A stretch of DNA of 64,000 bases from Kovacikia minuta CCNUW1 (lineage in GTDB: Bacteria > Cyanobacteriota > Cyanobacteriia > Leptolyngbyales > Leptolyngbyaceae): NCBI RefSeq assembly GCF_020091585.1, contig NZ_CP083583.1, forward strand, positions 558,001 to 622,000. The letters are read 5' to 3'. Position 1 is the stretch's first letter, and each line of letters opens with the position of its first letter. This document shows positions 38,644 through 48,387 of this stretch, piece after piece. Below the pieces are notes generated by a model. That model was not told the DNA's origin. It did not search any database and worked only from the letters and a program-made list of their open reading frames with translations. Both the position numbers and the translations under genes were made by a program.

Positions 38644-40077
38644 TGAAAATGGTGTCTAGGAAGTTGAATCTAGCATCAGGCTGTTCAAAGCCCCAACCGT
38701 ACAAAGGTTGAGTGCCTCCATCCAGGGAAGACCGTTCAAGTTGGCTCCAAAGAACTCTGCTAAAGATTGCCCAGCCTTCTTCGCATCCGGCAGAAATGGA
38801 CGTAAGTTATTGACCATTGCCCAGGCATTCAGCATCGGGTCAATGCTGTCAGGAGAGCGAAATTGACCAAATGATTGCAGTTTTTCATCAAGGAACCGCA
38901 TCGACCGATCAAGGGCTGCTGAGAAGGCGGGAGCGTGGTCAAACTTGAGGTAATTGGTAAACAAAAACCGTTTATCTTTGAGGATTTGGAGGCGTTTGAG
39001 CAAAATCGGTTCGTCTGCATAGACTTCTATCGCACGGCGAATTCTTTGGCAAAAGGCAGACAGAGACGGTGCTGCAAAGATCTGCTCGAAATCCACCTTG
39101 ATCGTCTTTTGCTCGTTGTGAGTCAGACCCGGATAAGCTCTGGCATAGTCTTCGAGCGTTGCATTTACCCGTTTGCGTCCATGGAGGTTGCACTCAATCA
39201 AGGTCATGTTAGGCACTTGAGATGCCCAGGCATTCTGAACCGGTTTCCAACCATCGGTCGTCACCGAAATCGGTTCATAAAGTTCTTCGGGTGCAAGCAG
39301 TTGTTGTTGCTGGGCAGAACTGTCCATCGTCTCTAAAAACTGACTGATTGAGGCAGTGAATGACTCCTCAGTGGTGCTCTCTAGCCACTCGCCGTACCAG
39401 ATCAACTCACCTTGAGAAATCAGAAACAGATAGATTTCTGCTCCGGCTAAGGTGGCAAACTTTTCATCACTCAGCAAATGCTCTGGGGGGGGATAACCCC
39501 AGTCGCATCAGCAACAAGGAGACTGGCACCAAACACCCAAACCATTGCACCAGAGACCAAATCCACCCCGGTCGCCACTCATTCGGCTTCTGGTTCCAGG
39601 CATAAATCGTGGCCGTCTCCCGTTGGCTTAATCCCATCCCCAGATTCATTTCCAGCAACTTTCCCAGGCAATCCGTGTCTTGTCTGCGATAGCGCATCAG
39701 AAAACTGGGCAGCACCGTAAAGACGGCTCGACAACTTTGGCATCTCACACGGCAAATCGGAATCACACGGTCTTGCCCCAACCACCCTTGTACTCGACGT
39801 TCTCGCAACCCATGCACTGGATAACAACTCGTATCGCAGCATCCGTTGTTGTGCATCTCAAGCACCAGTTGTGTTTGCAGAGGACGTTGGATAAATTCGA
39901 TAAACTCACGCCGGTTCTCTGCTGTCACCAATTTGAGATAGTCTTCCTGCTGGGAACCAAAACAGATGACCGCTGTTCGCTTTTGGTTGTGGCGCGCTTC
40001 TGACATGGCTTACACTCCTGATATGGTGTTTGCAGTGTAAGCTTTTCAGTCAGTTCTGTCATCAGACACCAATTTTA
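38644..40077 (-). mobile_element. Insertion sequence of a zinc-finger DDE-like group, with GATC target duplication
   Basis: Imperfect inverted ends (TGAAAATGGTGTCT at 38644; TAAAATTGGTGTCT, inverted, ending 40077) lie between copies of GATC at 38640-38643 and 40078-40081. It has inserted in the 3' end of the exported-protein gene at 40046-40420. Its single transposase gene is split at a C7 run. Confidence 0.75.
38656..40006 (-). pseudogene. Transposase with N-terminal zinc finger, split by a shift at C7
   Basis: The first part (40006-39467) carries a cysteine cluster (NNGCCDTSCYPVHG and CRVRCQSCRAVFTVLPSFL) and an HTH-like stretch (GLSQRETATIYAW). At a run of seven C the frame changes: the first part ends shortly after SPPRAFAE, while SPPEHLLSDEKFATL is the natural continuation. 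The second part (39477-38656) holds VTTDGWKPVQNAW and LIECNLHGRKRV, probable catalytic blocks. Resembles DUF6431-type cyanobacterial transposases. Slippage at C7 could give the full protein. Confidence 0.65.
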
Positions 40078-40420
40078 GATCTACCTGTTCGGTTAACTGG
40101 TCTTGGATACGAATGGTGTAGCGTCCTTCGTAGTAACCAGGCTCCACTTCACGCATGGGTAAATTTCGCGCTGTCGTCCCGATCGTCAGCATAGCTTGAG
40201 CGTTCGGTGTTCCTTGGAGCGTAAAGACTAATTCAGTGCCGGGACTCAATTGACTCACAGGGTTGACCCGAAAACTATCAATCTGTGGTGCAGCAGTGCT
40301 TTGTTGAACCAGGAGAGCGGCTGGTTTTAATTGTGCTTGAGCGAAGGTTGGTGAACCAAGCAGTACACCCAATGTTGCCACTGCGATCGTGTTGACAAAA
40401 AGTTTAGTAGTCATTGGCAT
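40046..40420 (-). CDS. Exported protein of unknown function, 3' end altered by an IS
   Basis: 124 residues with a signal peptide (TIAVATLGVLLGSPTFAQAQ) and an Ig-like or beta-rich part: IDSFRVNPVSQLSPGTELVF, PNAQAMLTIG and VEPGYYEGRYTIRIQDQL. The last eight residues are read from the IS that has inserted at 40077. Joining the DNA across the IS through GATC gives a short natural end (VDLSAFINT), so little was lost. Possibly periplasmic. Family not recognised. Confidence 0.7.
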   Translation of the reverse strand: MPMTTKLFVNTIAVATLGVLLGSPTFAQAQLKPAALLVQQSTAAPQIDSFRVNPVSQLSPGTELVFTLQGTPNAQAMLTIGTTARNLPMREVEPGYYEGRYTIRIQDQLTEQVDLKLVSDDRTD

Positions 40421-40519
40421 CTCCTAATTTTGATGAATGTGTGATGGAGCTTCTTTGCTCGATGGACAAAAATAGTCAACTAGCTGTGGTGCGATCGCTT
40501 TGTTGCGAGGGGGGAGTTT

Positions 40520-40690
40520 TCAGCGATCGAGGGTATCTTTCACCGGGATTTCTTGGATAAACGTTTGGGCGACAACAGTGATGGGGAGTCCCAAAAACAG
40601 ACCAGGAAAGCCAAAAAATGGACCAAAGACAATTAGAAGAGCAGGGGTTGTAGCGAGTAATTTAGAGTCAAGCGGCTCAGCTATTGCCCT
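40520..40690 (-). pseudogene. C-terminal remnant of an AI-2E-family transporter
   Basis: The minus strand reads KLLATTPALLIVFGPFFGFP and then LPITVVAQTFIQEIPVKDTL up to a stop at 40520. This parallels the C-terminus of the intact AI-2E transporter at 55661-56779 (LLPATTLALLTAFGTFFGVL and LPILVVAQIWLKEVWVKDVL). There is no start and no upstream part, so it is a relic. Confidence 0.75.
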
Positions 40691-40694
40691 AACC

Positions 40695-41294
40695 TCACAA
40701 CCCAGCCCCTCTTTTCGGTGGATAGAAGGGTTGATAAACTACGCAGTGACCATTTTGGCAAGCGACCTGACGTTGAATGGACTGGTTCAACTCACTCAAC
40801 GGCATGATGCTAAAACGTCGAATGCCCTGCTGCTGGAGCGTTGTGTAGACAAATCTCTTACCCTGGTAGAAATCAGTTTGTCCAATTTGAGCCACGTATT
40901 TAGAATTCCGAAAATCGTCTGCAATTTCAGGTGTGTAAATACGCTCAATCAGCTTTAAGCCTTCAGCATCGTTTCGGGCAAAGCTCAACTTTGGCTTATC
41001 TAGCTGGGTTACAATCTGTTCCCGAACAGAAACTTGATCTTGCGGACGAACTTTCACATAAAGCGCCAATAACCCACCGTCGATCGTTCTAATGCCTGTA
41101 TAAGCATCGTATTGCGGGTTGTAAATTAAAGCTGGTGGTAGGACAAAGCTCTCTTTTGCCCATTGTCGAACCGTTTTGAGGTTTTGTCCTGGTAACGCAT
41201 GAGCAGGTGCAACGCCCATCAGCAACGCCACGCCACTTAGCAAAAAAGCGCGACTATGATTAAAAAAGTTATGCTTAATTGATTGTTTCATCAT
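40695..41294 (-). CDS. Exported protein of unknown function (199 residues)
   Basis: Signal peptide (AFLLSGVALLMGVAPAHALP) then a soluble part with GIRTIDGGLLALYVKVRPQD and DDFRNSKYVAQIGQTDFYQG. Two cysteines near the end (ACQNGHC) could form a disulfide. Lies downstream of htrA, same strand, 80 bases apart. Family not recognised. Confidence 0.7.
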   Translation of the reverse strand: MMKQSIKHNFFNHSRAFLLSGVALLMGVAPAHALPGQNLKTVRQWAKESFVLPPALIYNPQYDAYTGIRTIDGGLLALYVKVRPQDQVSVREQIVTQLDKPKLSFARNDAEGLKLIERIYTPEIADDFRNSKYVAQIGQTDFYQGKRFVYTTLQQQGIRRFSIMPLSELNQSIQRQVACQNGHCVVYQPFYPPKRGAGL

Positions 41295-41333
41295 TAATTC
41301 CTCCAGAAATTCTGTACCTTAGTCGGTATTGAT

Positions 41334-41387
41334 CTGTGCTTAAGAAACAGACTGTGCTTAAGAAACAGACTGTGCTTAAGAAACAGC
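41334..41387. repeat. Three tandem copies of an 18-bp unit at the end of htrA
   Basis: CTGTGCTTAAGAAACAGA occurs three times in a row, the last copy with one end change. The third copy contains the htrA stop codon; the expansion therefore lies just outside the coding sequence. Confidence 0.9.
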
Positions 41388-42533
41388 TTTTTGCGGAGGC
41401 AATTGCACTGGACGCACTGTAACCGTCTGGCTGCGCCCCTTGCGGTTGACGACCATTTGTGATGCCTTGCCTAAACCAATGGCTTCCACCTGGTTTTGTA
41501 CCTGTTCGACTTTCTCAATGGGTTGGTTATTCAGTCGCTCAATCAAATCGCCCGGCTGCAAGCCCGCTTGTGCTGCTGGAGAGCCAGACACAACGTTAAC
41601 AATCAACACGCCTTGATCCTGATTGACCTTGAAACCCAAGTCTCCTTGATTAATTTCTTTTCTCAGATCAGGGTTGAGTTCTGCCATCTGAATGCCGATA
41701 TAGGGATGATCGGCTCGCCCTTTTGTGACCAATTGTTCTGCAACATTCACCGCTTGATTAATGGGAATGGCAAAGCCGAGGCCCTGTGCCCCTTGAATAA
41801 TGGCAGTATTGATGCCAATGACTTCACCCTGAGCATTGAGTAAGGGTCCGCCAGAGTTGCCTGGATTAATCGCTGCATCAGTTTGAATAAAATCAACCCG
41901 TTCGGCAGGCACGCCTACCTCAGCACTAGAACGCTGAGTCGCGCTGATAATGCCTTGAGTTACTGTGTTTTGAAGACCCAGGGGATTCCCGATCGCGATC
42001 GCAGCCTGTCCTGGTAACAGGTTGTCTGAATTCCCCACTTTGAGAGTGGGCAATTGATTGGCATTAATCTTGACGACAGCAACATCAGTAACCGGATCAG
42101 TGCCAACAACCTGACCATCAAAGCGACGACCATCCTTCAGAACCACGGCAACGGAATCAGCATTCGCAACCACATGGGCATTCGTCAGAATGCGTCCATC
42201 TGCATTCACAATAAAGCCTGATCCAGTGCCCCGTTGCACACGCTGTTGAGACGGTAGAGGCAGTTGTTGACCAAAGAACCGATTAAAGAAAGGATCTTGA
42301 GATGGGGTCTGCCTGACGGTTCGTGTAGAGTCAATCCGTACTACCGCTGATCCTGCCTGCTGCACAATTTGAGTGATGTAGCCGGAGGGAGTTGCAGTTG
42401 TATTCTGAGTAGCTACGTTCGACGGCGGCTGCTCTTTCGCCTCACTGATACCGCGATTGGCAGCACACCCAGTAGTGCTACTAACAATTAGCAACATTAG
42501 ATAAATCAAAGGCTGTTTGATAAATTGTTTCAT
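41376..42533 (-). CDS. HtrA/Deg serine protease, lipoprotein type
   Basis: 385 residues, S1C protease of the HhoA/HhoB/DegQ group. A lipoprotein signal ends in the lipobox STTGC (Cys23). Trypsin-like domain with His120 (TNAHVV), Asp150 (DPVTDVAVVKI) and Ser227 (NPGNSGGPLL). One PDZ domain follows (VVSGSPAAQAGLQPGDLIER). It removes misfolded periplasmic proteins. A membrane anchor fits a role beside the many membrane proteins of this region. Confidence 0.93.
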   Translation of the reverse strand: MKQFIKQPLIYLMLLIVSSTTGCAANRGISEAKEQPPSNVATQNTTATPSGYITQIVQQAGSAVVRIDSTRTVRQTPSQDPFFNRFFGQQLPLPSQQRVQRGTGSGFIVNADGRILTNAHVVANADSVAVVLKDGRRFDGQVVGTDPVTDVAVVKINANQLPTLKVGNSDNLLPGQAAIAIGNPLGLQNTVTQGIISATQRSSAEVGVPAERVDFIQTDAAINPGNSGGPLLNAQGEVIGINTAIIQGAQGLGFAIPINQAVNVAEQLVTKGRADHPYIGIQMAELNPDLRKEINQGDLGFKVNQDQGVLIVNVVSGSPAAQAGLQPGDLIERLNNQPIEKVEQVQNQVEAIGLGKASQMVVNRKGRSQTVTVRPVQLPPQKAVS

Positions 42534-42768
42534 ATTATTTTCAAACTAACCTCATACGCTTCTTTATTCAGGTTATTTAATCTGTCGATAAAAACGTCTT
42601 CCTATTGGTTGATAGTGGCTAAAACAAATTTATAAGTACAACAAGAAAATCCTAAGCAATCTGTCTAAATCGCTTAGGGGCGCAGCTTTTGGAGATTAAA
42701 TTAACGAGCTGAAATTAATTTTTCACCCTTCTGTCTGCAATTTATTTAATGCAGGAGAGCCACAAATA

Positions 42769-43889
42769 AGTAGCTAGGTGCAATTAAATATAAAACGCTC
42801 CAGTGCATAATCACCTGCTTGGCTACGAGCTGTCATTCCATTCATGACAGCCATTGCTAAATCGTACTCGTTATCAAACATCTGTCCTGCAATCTCATGA
42901 CATTTCAGTTGATGCCACTGGGTTTCAATCGGATTCATCTCTGAACAGTAGGGCGGCAAAAAGAAAAAGAATAATCCTTGCTCCTGCCACCGTGACCACT
43001 GTTGCCGCACCAGTTGACTGGTATGGAGAGAGCCATTATCCTGCACCACTACTGTGATGCGACCTGTTTGTGCCAAGGTTTGAGCGGCTTTGTCTGCCAT
43101 CCAATCCATCACCTTAATGTAGCTTTTGCCCTTGAATCCGCCTTGCACTAAGGCATACTCAAACCGCTCTCCCGGTTGCCACAGACCCAAAATGCTAATC
43201 CGGTTGCCATAGCGCTTGAGTGTTTGTTCCATCCGTTTTTGTACGCCCACCCGACTATAGCTGTAGCTGACTGGGCTCCAGAGGCAGAACCCTGCTTCAT
43301 CGAGATACTTGAGTTCAATGTGCCCCGCTTGTGCGGCTAGCTCTAAGGTCTCTAAGTCTGCCTGCTTGCGCGCCTTTTGCAGGGGTCTTGTTTTTTACGA
43401 TGACTCTGTCGGGTGCGTTTCCATCGGTAGTTTTTTTTTTGAGGAGTCGGCGGAGTCGGTCACTACTTAAATCGACGGAGCGCTCTTGTTTCAGCTTTTT
43501 GGCTAATTGCAAACTGTTGTAGGTTCGGGGTTCGTGCTCCAAACACTCTGTCAGATAGTCCAAGTCTGAGGCGTGCCACTTTGGTTTTGCACCCCGTCCT
43601 GGAGCTTCCCAGAGTCCACCTAAACCCTTTTCTTCCCAGCGTCGCAGCGTCGCTCTGACCGTATGAGGATGGCACTCGAACACGTCCGCAATCGCTGGCA
43701 CGTTCCATCCCTGAGCGTTCAGCCGCAACATGTGGGCGCGGTCACGAGTGCGCTGGGGCAGGTTCTGAGCCAGTCGCAGTTCTGTTAAGGTTCGGTCTTC
43801 CTCAGCGGTCAAATGAATGCGTAAAGGGGCGGGCATGATAGGCGATTTTAGCGAACGCTTTATCTTACACTTAATTTCACCCTCCTACT
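42769..43889 (-). mobile_element. IS630-family element with TA target duplication
   Basis: Inverted ends beginning AGTAGCTAGGTGCAATTAA at 42769 and AGTAGGAGGGTGAAATTAA (inverted, ending 43889) flanked by TA on both sides, the obligatory IS630/mariner target. The transposase is in two frames joined at an A10 run. Confidence 0.85.
42774..43836 (-). CDS. IS630-family transposase, probably made by frameshifting at A10
   Basis: The first part (43836-43315) is a paired helix-turn-helix: [25 protein letters not shown] and [12 protein letters not shown]. After RRLLKKK the frame leaves at ten A residues. The second part, ending 42774, contains the DDE triad: [33 protein letters not shown] and [14 protein letters not shown]. 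Programmed -1/+1 slippage on A runs is known in IS630 elements, and the inverted ends are intact, so the element may be active. Confidence 0.85.
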
Positions 43890-44128
43890 TACTGCTCGAT
43901 TTTAGTTAGGAAAACGTTAACAACAGAAGCAGCCCCAGCCAAGCTACATAGAGTTAATACGAACGATTGATTTGTGTGATCTGGCAAATCCGCCAAAAAA
44001 GTAGACTCAATATTTTTTGCTAACTTTGATTACTTTGATTTGATCATAGATGGCAAATGTGGAGATAGCAGGAGGAAATCGGGTAGAAAGTGGGTAGAAA
44101 ACAAGGATGAACCCATCAGCTACTGGTT

Positions 44129-45700
44129 TTACAGTTGATCGCGATCGTCCGTCAAAACGGTTTGCAGCAGTGGCGCAAGCTCCTGATTTAAACGCCCTGC
44201 TCGAACCAGTTCGGCATAGGTAGTCGCTTCGATCGCCAAGAGTTCCTCACGGAATTGTTCCACTACAAAATGCTGGAGGTTAGGATAGTCGTCTTGCAGT
44301 TGCTCGATTTCACGCTTCAACCGAGCCAGTTCCCCTTTCACTAACGTTTCCTGGTAACGGTAAAACTCAGGCTCAATGCCAGCAAGCTGTTCCGCTTGGG
44401 TGAGATGGTTCAGCACCCGATTTAAAGCCACCTGGTGAGCTATCAATTCCTCATAATGTTGGCGAATGGGCTGATTTCCCAGTAGATTGAGCTGTTTTAA
44501 CAGTGGTGGAATCGTTAACCCCTGGATCAAGAGCGTGAAGAGGACAGCCCCAAATACGGTGGCAATAATGCCTTCCCGATCGGGTAAAACAGCCGGAATG
44601 CTCAAGGCAAGCGCGATCGACACAGAACCGCGCAAACCACCCCACCAGAGCACGGTCTGGTCAGGCATGGAGATATCTGCTTGTGTGATGCGGTTGCTAA
44701 TCCAGCCCAACCCGTATACAGAGATCGCGCGGGTCAACAACATCGCTCCAACAGTGGCGGCGATCACGCCTAAATTACGGCCTAAAATGGCAAAGCGAAT
44801 CTGGTCACCAATGAGCAGAAACACAATGGAATTGACAAAAAACGCGAGAAAATCCCAAAACTCTGTTACGATAACCCGGGTGCGGGGATTCATCCCAATG
44901 CGAGAGCCAAAGTTCCCCAAAATCAAACCAGTGGTGACGACCCCAATCACGCCTGACCCGCCCAGATCTTCGACCAGGAGATAGGTGCCGTAGGCAGAGA
45001 CTAAGGTGAGGGACTGTTCTACCAGTGGCAGGTCAAACCGCTGGGTCAGGTACGACAGCCCAAACCCAATCAAACAGCCAACGCCGATGCCAATACCGAC
45101 CACTGAAAAGAATTGCATGAGAATTGACTGAACCTGAAAATTCGCTGTTCCAAGCGCGAAAGCTAGCAGGAAGCTGAAGGCAACGATCGCCATCCCATCA
45201 TTAAATAAACTTTCTCCCTCCATCAAAGTCGAAAGCCGTTTATCGACGCCTAAGGCTCGAAAGAGGGCAACGACCGAGACAGGATCGGTGGCAGACAGAC
45301 TGGCTCCAATCAGCAAAGCGGTGGGTAAGGAGAGTCCCACAAGCTGATTCAGACCGATCGCAATCCCAGCAATGGAAATGAGAACGCCTGCGATGGCCAG
45401 GAGGCAGATTGGTACCAGATCCCGCTTGAGCCGCGCCCATTGCAAATTCCAGGCTGCTTCAAAGACTAGAGGTGGTAGAAAAATCGAAAGAATTAAGGCA
45501 GGCGAGAGATTGACCAGTCGCACATCGAGCGAAGCCAACCCTAATCCCACAATCACGAGTAGCAATGTGTAGGGGATTCTACGAAGCCAGGTAACAATCT
45601 GGGGCAGGGTCGCCACAGCTAGAGAGACACAGAGCACCAGTACAAACTGCTTCAAGTTTGTATCGATCGCCATTTCCCCCACCGTCGATTCAATTGCCAT
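44129..45700 (-). CDS. Na+/H+ antiporter, CPA1/NhaP type
   Basis: About 523 residues with 12 or so TM helices, beginning LKQFVLVLCVSLAVATLPQI. Key motifs: ASLSATDPVSVVALF with the ion-binding Asp, and EGESLFNDGMAIVAFSFLL with the second. RGSVSIALALSIP lies in a late helix. A helical cytosolic tail follows (EPEFYRYQETLVKGELARLK). Exchanges Na+ (or K+) and protons. The start is uncertain: upstream ATGs overlap the divergent DUF389 gene; I use the ATG at 45700, and 45673 is also possible. Confidence 0.88.
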   Translation of the reverse strand: MAIESTVGEMAIDTNLKQFVLVLCVSLAVATLPQIVTWLRRIPYTLLLVIVGLGLASLDVRLVNLSPALILSIFLPPLVFEAAWNLQWARLKRDLVPICLLAIAGVLISIAGIAIGLNQLVGLSLPTALLIGASLSATDPVSVVALFRALGVDKRLSTLMEGESLFNDGMAIVAFSFLLAFALGTANFQVQSILMQFFSVVGIGIGVGCLIGFGLSYLTQRFDLPLVEQSLTLVSAYGTYLLVEDLGGSGVIGVVTTGLILGNFGSRIGMNPRTRVIVTEFWDFLAFFVNSIVFLLIGDQIRFAILGRNLGVIAATVGAMLLTRAISVYGLGWISNRITQADISMPDQTVLWWGGLRGSVSIALALSIPAVLPDREGIIATVFGAVLFTLLIQGLTIPPLLKQLNLLGNQPIRQHYEELIAHQVALNRVLNHLTQAEQLAGIEPEFYRYQETLVKGELARLKREIEQLQDDYPNLQHFVVEQFREELLAIEATTYAELVRAGRLNQELAPLLQTVLTDDRDQL

Positions 45701-45755
45701 ACGTGTGTTCCGCTTAAGATTCACCGTCTTATCATAGTCAGATTGCTGGTAAACA

Positions 45756-46862
45756 ATGCTCAAGGTAATGATGAAAGCATGGCACGTGACTTTACGGCAG
45801 ACGCTATCTGTGGTGTTAATGCCGCTTCGTAGTCGGTTCAGGCTATTACAGCGGCGACGAATTGAACCTTTGCAGCTTCAGCAGTTGCACGATAATCTCG
45901 CGACAGAAGCAACTCTCAACACTGTTTACCTGATTTTGATTGTGGGGTCATGCGCGATCGCCACCTTCGGACTCCTCACCAATAGTACTGCTGTAATCAT
46001 TGGTGCCATGATTATTGCCCCCCTGATGCTGCCCATCCGAGGTCTGGCGTTTGGCGCACTGGCGGGTAATCTTTCCCTCTTTCGTCAAGGCTTGCTGGCA
46101 GTGATGGTCGGCACTGTCCTGGCAGTCGTCCTGGCAGCGGGACTGGGACTGCTCACAGGGATTTCGAGCTTTGGGAGTGAGGTGCTGTCGCGCTCGAAGC
46201 CAACCTTACTGGACTTGGGCATTGCGGTTGCCGCAGGTGGGATCAGTGGCTATGCCGCCGTGCAACCCAAACTGGCAACCAGCCTGGCAGGTACTGCGAT
46301 CGCGGTGGCTCTGATGCCGCCCCTTTGTGTGGTGGGCTTGGGGCTGGCACATGGAAACTGGTCTCTCAGCTTAGGCGCAGGACTGCTTTACGTGACAAAC
46401 TTTCTGGGCATTACGCTTGCCTGCATGGTGACGTTTTTACTGGCTGGCTACACCCCCTTTAAGCAAGCTCGCAAAGCCTTAATTTGGGCGATCGCGTTTA
46501 CAGTTATGCTGTTGCTGCCGTTAAGTGTCAGCTTCGCCAGACTGGTACAACAAACGCGCCTAGAGAGCAGTCTTCGCGCCGCGTTACTAACCCGAACCAT
46601 TACCTTTCAGTCTCTAGAGTTGGTGAGCTTTGATACCGACTGGTTAAGTACTCCACCACAGGTACGGTTGACGGTGCGATCGCAAAAACCAGTCACACCA
46701 AAACAAGTGCAGCTTTTAGAATCCTTTGTCAAACGGGAGATGGGACGACCCTTTACACTGATTTTTGCGGTGAGCCAGGTGGAAGAAGTAACACGGAACC
46801 AGACAACGGGATCAACGACCTATGATTCCAAAGGTAGCGAAAGGGTGAATACAGCCCCTTGA
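45756..46862 (+). CDS. DUF389 membrane protein (first copy)
   Basis: 368 residues with 6-7 TM segments. The DUF389 mark is STAVIIGAMIIAPLMLPIRG at the first two helices, then GGISGYAAVQPKLATSLAGT and ALMPPLCVVGLGLA. A C-terminal soluble domain follows (VRLTVRSQKPVTPKQVQLLE). Function unknown; members occur across bacteria. The 3' end overlaps the convergent kinase gene by 43 bases. Divergent from the antiporter. A second, distinct member lies at 53406-54695. Confidence 0.88.
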   Translation: MLKVMMKAWHVTLRQTLSVVLMPLRSRFRLLQRRRIEPLQLQQLHDNLATEATLNTVYLILIVGSCAIATFGLLTNSTAVIIGAMIIAPLMLPIRGLAFGALAGNLSLFRQGLLAVMVGTVLAVVLAAGLGLLTGISSFGSEVLSRSKPTLLDLGIAVAAGGISGYAAVQPKLATSLAGTAIAVALMPPLCVVGLGLAHGNWSLSLGAGLLYVTNFLGITLACMVTFLLAGYTPFKQARKALIWAIAFTVMLLLPLSVSFARLVQQTRLESSLRAALLTRTITFQSLELVSFDTDWLSTPPQVRLTVRSQKPVTPKQVQLLESFVKREMGRPFTLIFAVSQVEEVTRNQTTGSTTYDSKGSERVNTAP

Positions 46863-48304
46863 CCAGGTTTACTACTGGCTGAAATGCTGCCTCCATGCGC
46901 TTCAATAATGCGTCTGGCAATCGCCAGCCCCAGCCCAACCCCACTTTGCTTACGAGAGCGGCTTGTGGTGTAAAACTGTTCAAAAATTCGAGGTAAATCG
47001 GCTTCAGGAATGCCGCTTCCCTGGTCTCGAATTGAAATCAAAGCCTGTCGCTTGTGGCGAGAGGCAGCAATGAAAATACAAGCATTGGGGGTAGAGTACT
47101 TAATCGCATTGTCTAAAAGATTTAGAAACGCCTGTAATAAGCGCTCTGAATCACCCATAATCCGAAGGTCATCAACATCAACTTGCACAGTCACGTTTTT
47201 ATCCTGCATGCGAACTTCCATAGCTCTGGTCGCACGGCTGATGACACTTTGTAAGGCAATGGGTTGGATTTCTAATAGTGTAACGCCCGCTTCTAATCGT
47301 CCCAAGTCCAGCAAATCATGAATTAAGCCTGAAAGCCGCTTTGTCTCCTCTTTGATGGTTTGAAAGAAGCGATCGCGCAACTCCAATTCATCCACAGCGC
47401 CACGCTCTAGAGCCTCGATAGTGACCTGAACATTGCTTACAGGGGTTCGCAGTTCATGGGAAACATTCGCTAGGAAGGCTCTGCGTTCCTCGTCCAATGA
47501 TTTCAACCGTTCACTCATACGATTCAGTTCAGTCGCGAGTTGGTCTAGTTCATTGCTTTGACGAATCATGAGTTTGTCATCAAACTGTCCTTTACCCACG
47601 TGAATCGCAAAGTTTCGCATCACCTCAATGGGTTTAGAGAGACTCCGGGCTAATCGATCACTGACCAGGGTACAGAGAAAAATGGTAATGCCAAGGGCGG
47701 CTAAAATGGTCCAGATCACTCTGGCAAACTGTTTCTGAAACTGTTCTAACGTAATCGAGAGGCGCAATATCCCCAACATCTGACCATTGCGAGTCATCGG
47801 TTTGGCAATATAGAGGCGATCGTCCGTTGATAAAACCCCTTTCGCAATACCCTGCACCGAACGACCGTGCAGTGCTTCTAAAACGCCAGGTATCGGTCGC
47901 CAATTGGTGATTTGTCGATCTATTTGAGGGTCAGAAGTGGCTAGCAGCGAGCCTTGGGCATCAAAGACACGGAGTGTGATATTGGCGGGTGCCCCATATC
48001 GCTGGACAATAGTCTGCACCCGCTGCGTATCTTTTTCTTCGAGGACATCTGCAACGCTCTCGCTCAGTGCTGCTGCCCAGTTTTCTAAATCTGTCTGACG
48101 AGACTGCATGAAAAAGGCATAAAACATCCATAGGATGTACCCCGACATGAGCGAGGTGCCTAAGACGATCAGGAGCAGGTAGTTAGCCAATAGCTTTGTG
48201 TGGATTGAATTCCACCGAAGAGACGCTAACCATCTGCTCGTGAAGGAGTCTTGGGCAAATCGTTTCATCGGCTTAATCATGGCTGGTTTAAATGGCGTGT
48301 TCAT
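46820..48304 (-). CDS. Sensor histidine kinase with HAMP domain
   Basis: 494 residues. TM1 (LLANYLLLIVLGTSLMSGYI), a periplasmic sensor of ~120 residues with NITLRVFDAQGSLLATSDPQ, TM2 (VIWTILAALGITIFLCTLVS), HAMP (RSLSKPIEVMRNFAIHVGKG), HisKA with His283 (NVSHELRTPVSNVQVT) and HATPase with NLLDNAIKYSTPN, DQGSGIP and GVGLGLAIARRI. Last gene of the nine-gene minus-strand run. The receiver-only protein just upstream is its presumable partner. Confidence 0.93.
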   Translation of the reverse strand: MNTPFKPAMIKPMKRFAQDSFTSRWLASLRWNSIHTKLLANYLLLIVLGTSLMSGYILWMFYAFFMQSRQTDLENWAAALSESVADVLEEKDTQRVQTIVQRYGAPANITLRVFDAQGSLLATSDPQIDRQITNWRPIPGVLEALHGRSVQGIAKGVLSTDDRLYIAKPMTRNGQMLGILRLSITLEQFQKQFARVIWTILAALGITIFLCTLVSDRLARSLSKPIEVMRNFAIHVGKGQFDDKLMIRQSNELDQLATELNRMSERLKSLDEERRAFLANVSHELRTPVSNVQVTIEALERGAVDELELRDRFFQTIKEETKRLSGLIHDLLDLGRLEAGVTLLEIQPIALQSVISRATRAMEVRMQDKNVTVQVDVDDLRIMGDSERLLQAFLNLLDNAIKYSTPNACIFIAASRHKRQALISIRDQGSGIPEADLPRIFEQFYTTSRSRKQSGVGLGLAIARRIIEAHGGSISASSKPGQGAVFTLSLPLES

Positions 48305-48387
48305 TGCGAGTGGTCTTAACCTAGCGCAACATTGTCACGGTTGAGTCAACCGAGCCATCAAACCCTCGCGTGATGCCTTAACTGCTT

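Noticed and set aside
40500-40958. 152-codon plus-strand ORF
   Set aside because: Overlaps a recognisable AI-2E relic and an exported-protein gene on the other strand; no family pattern.
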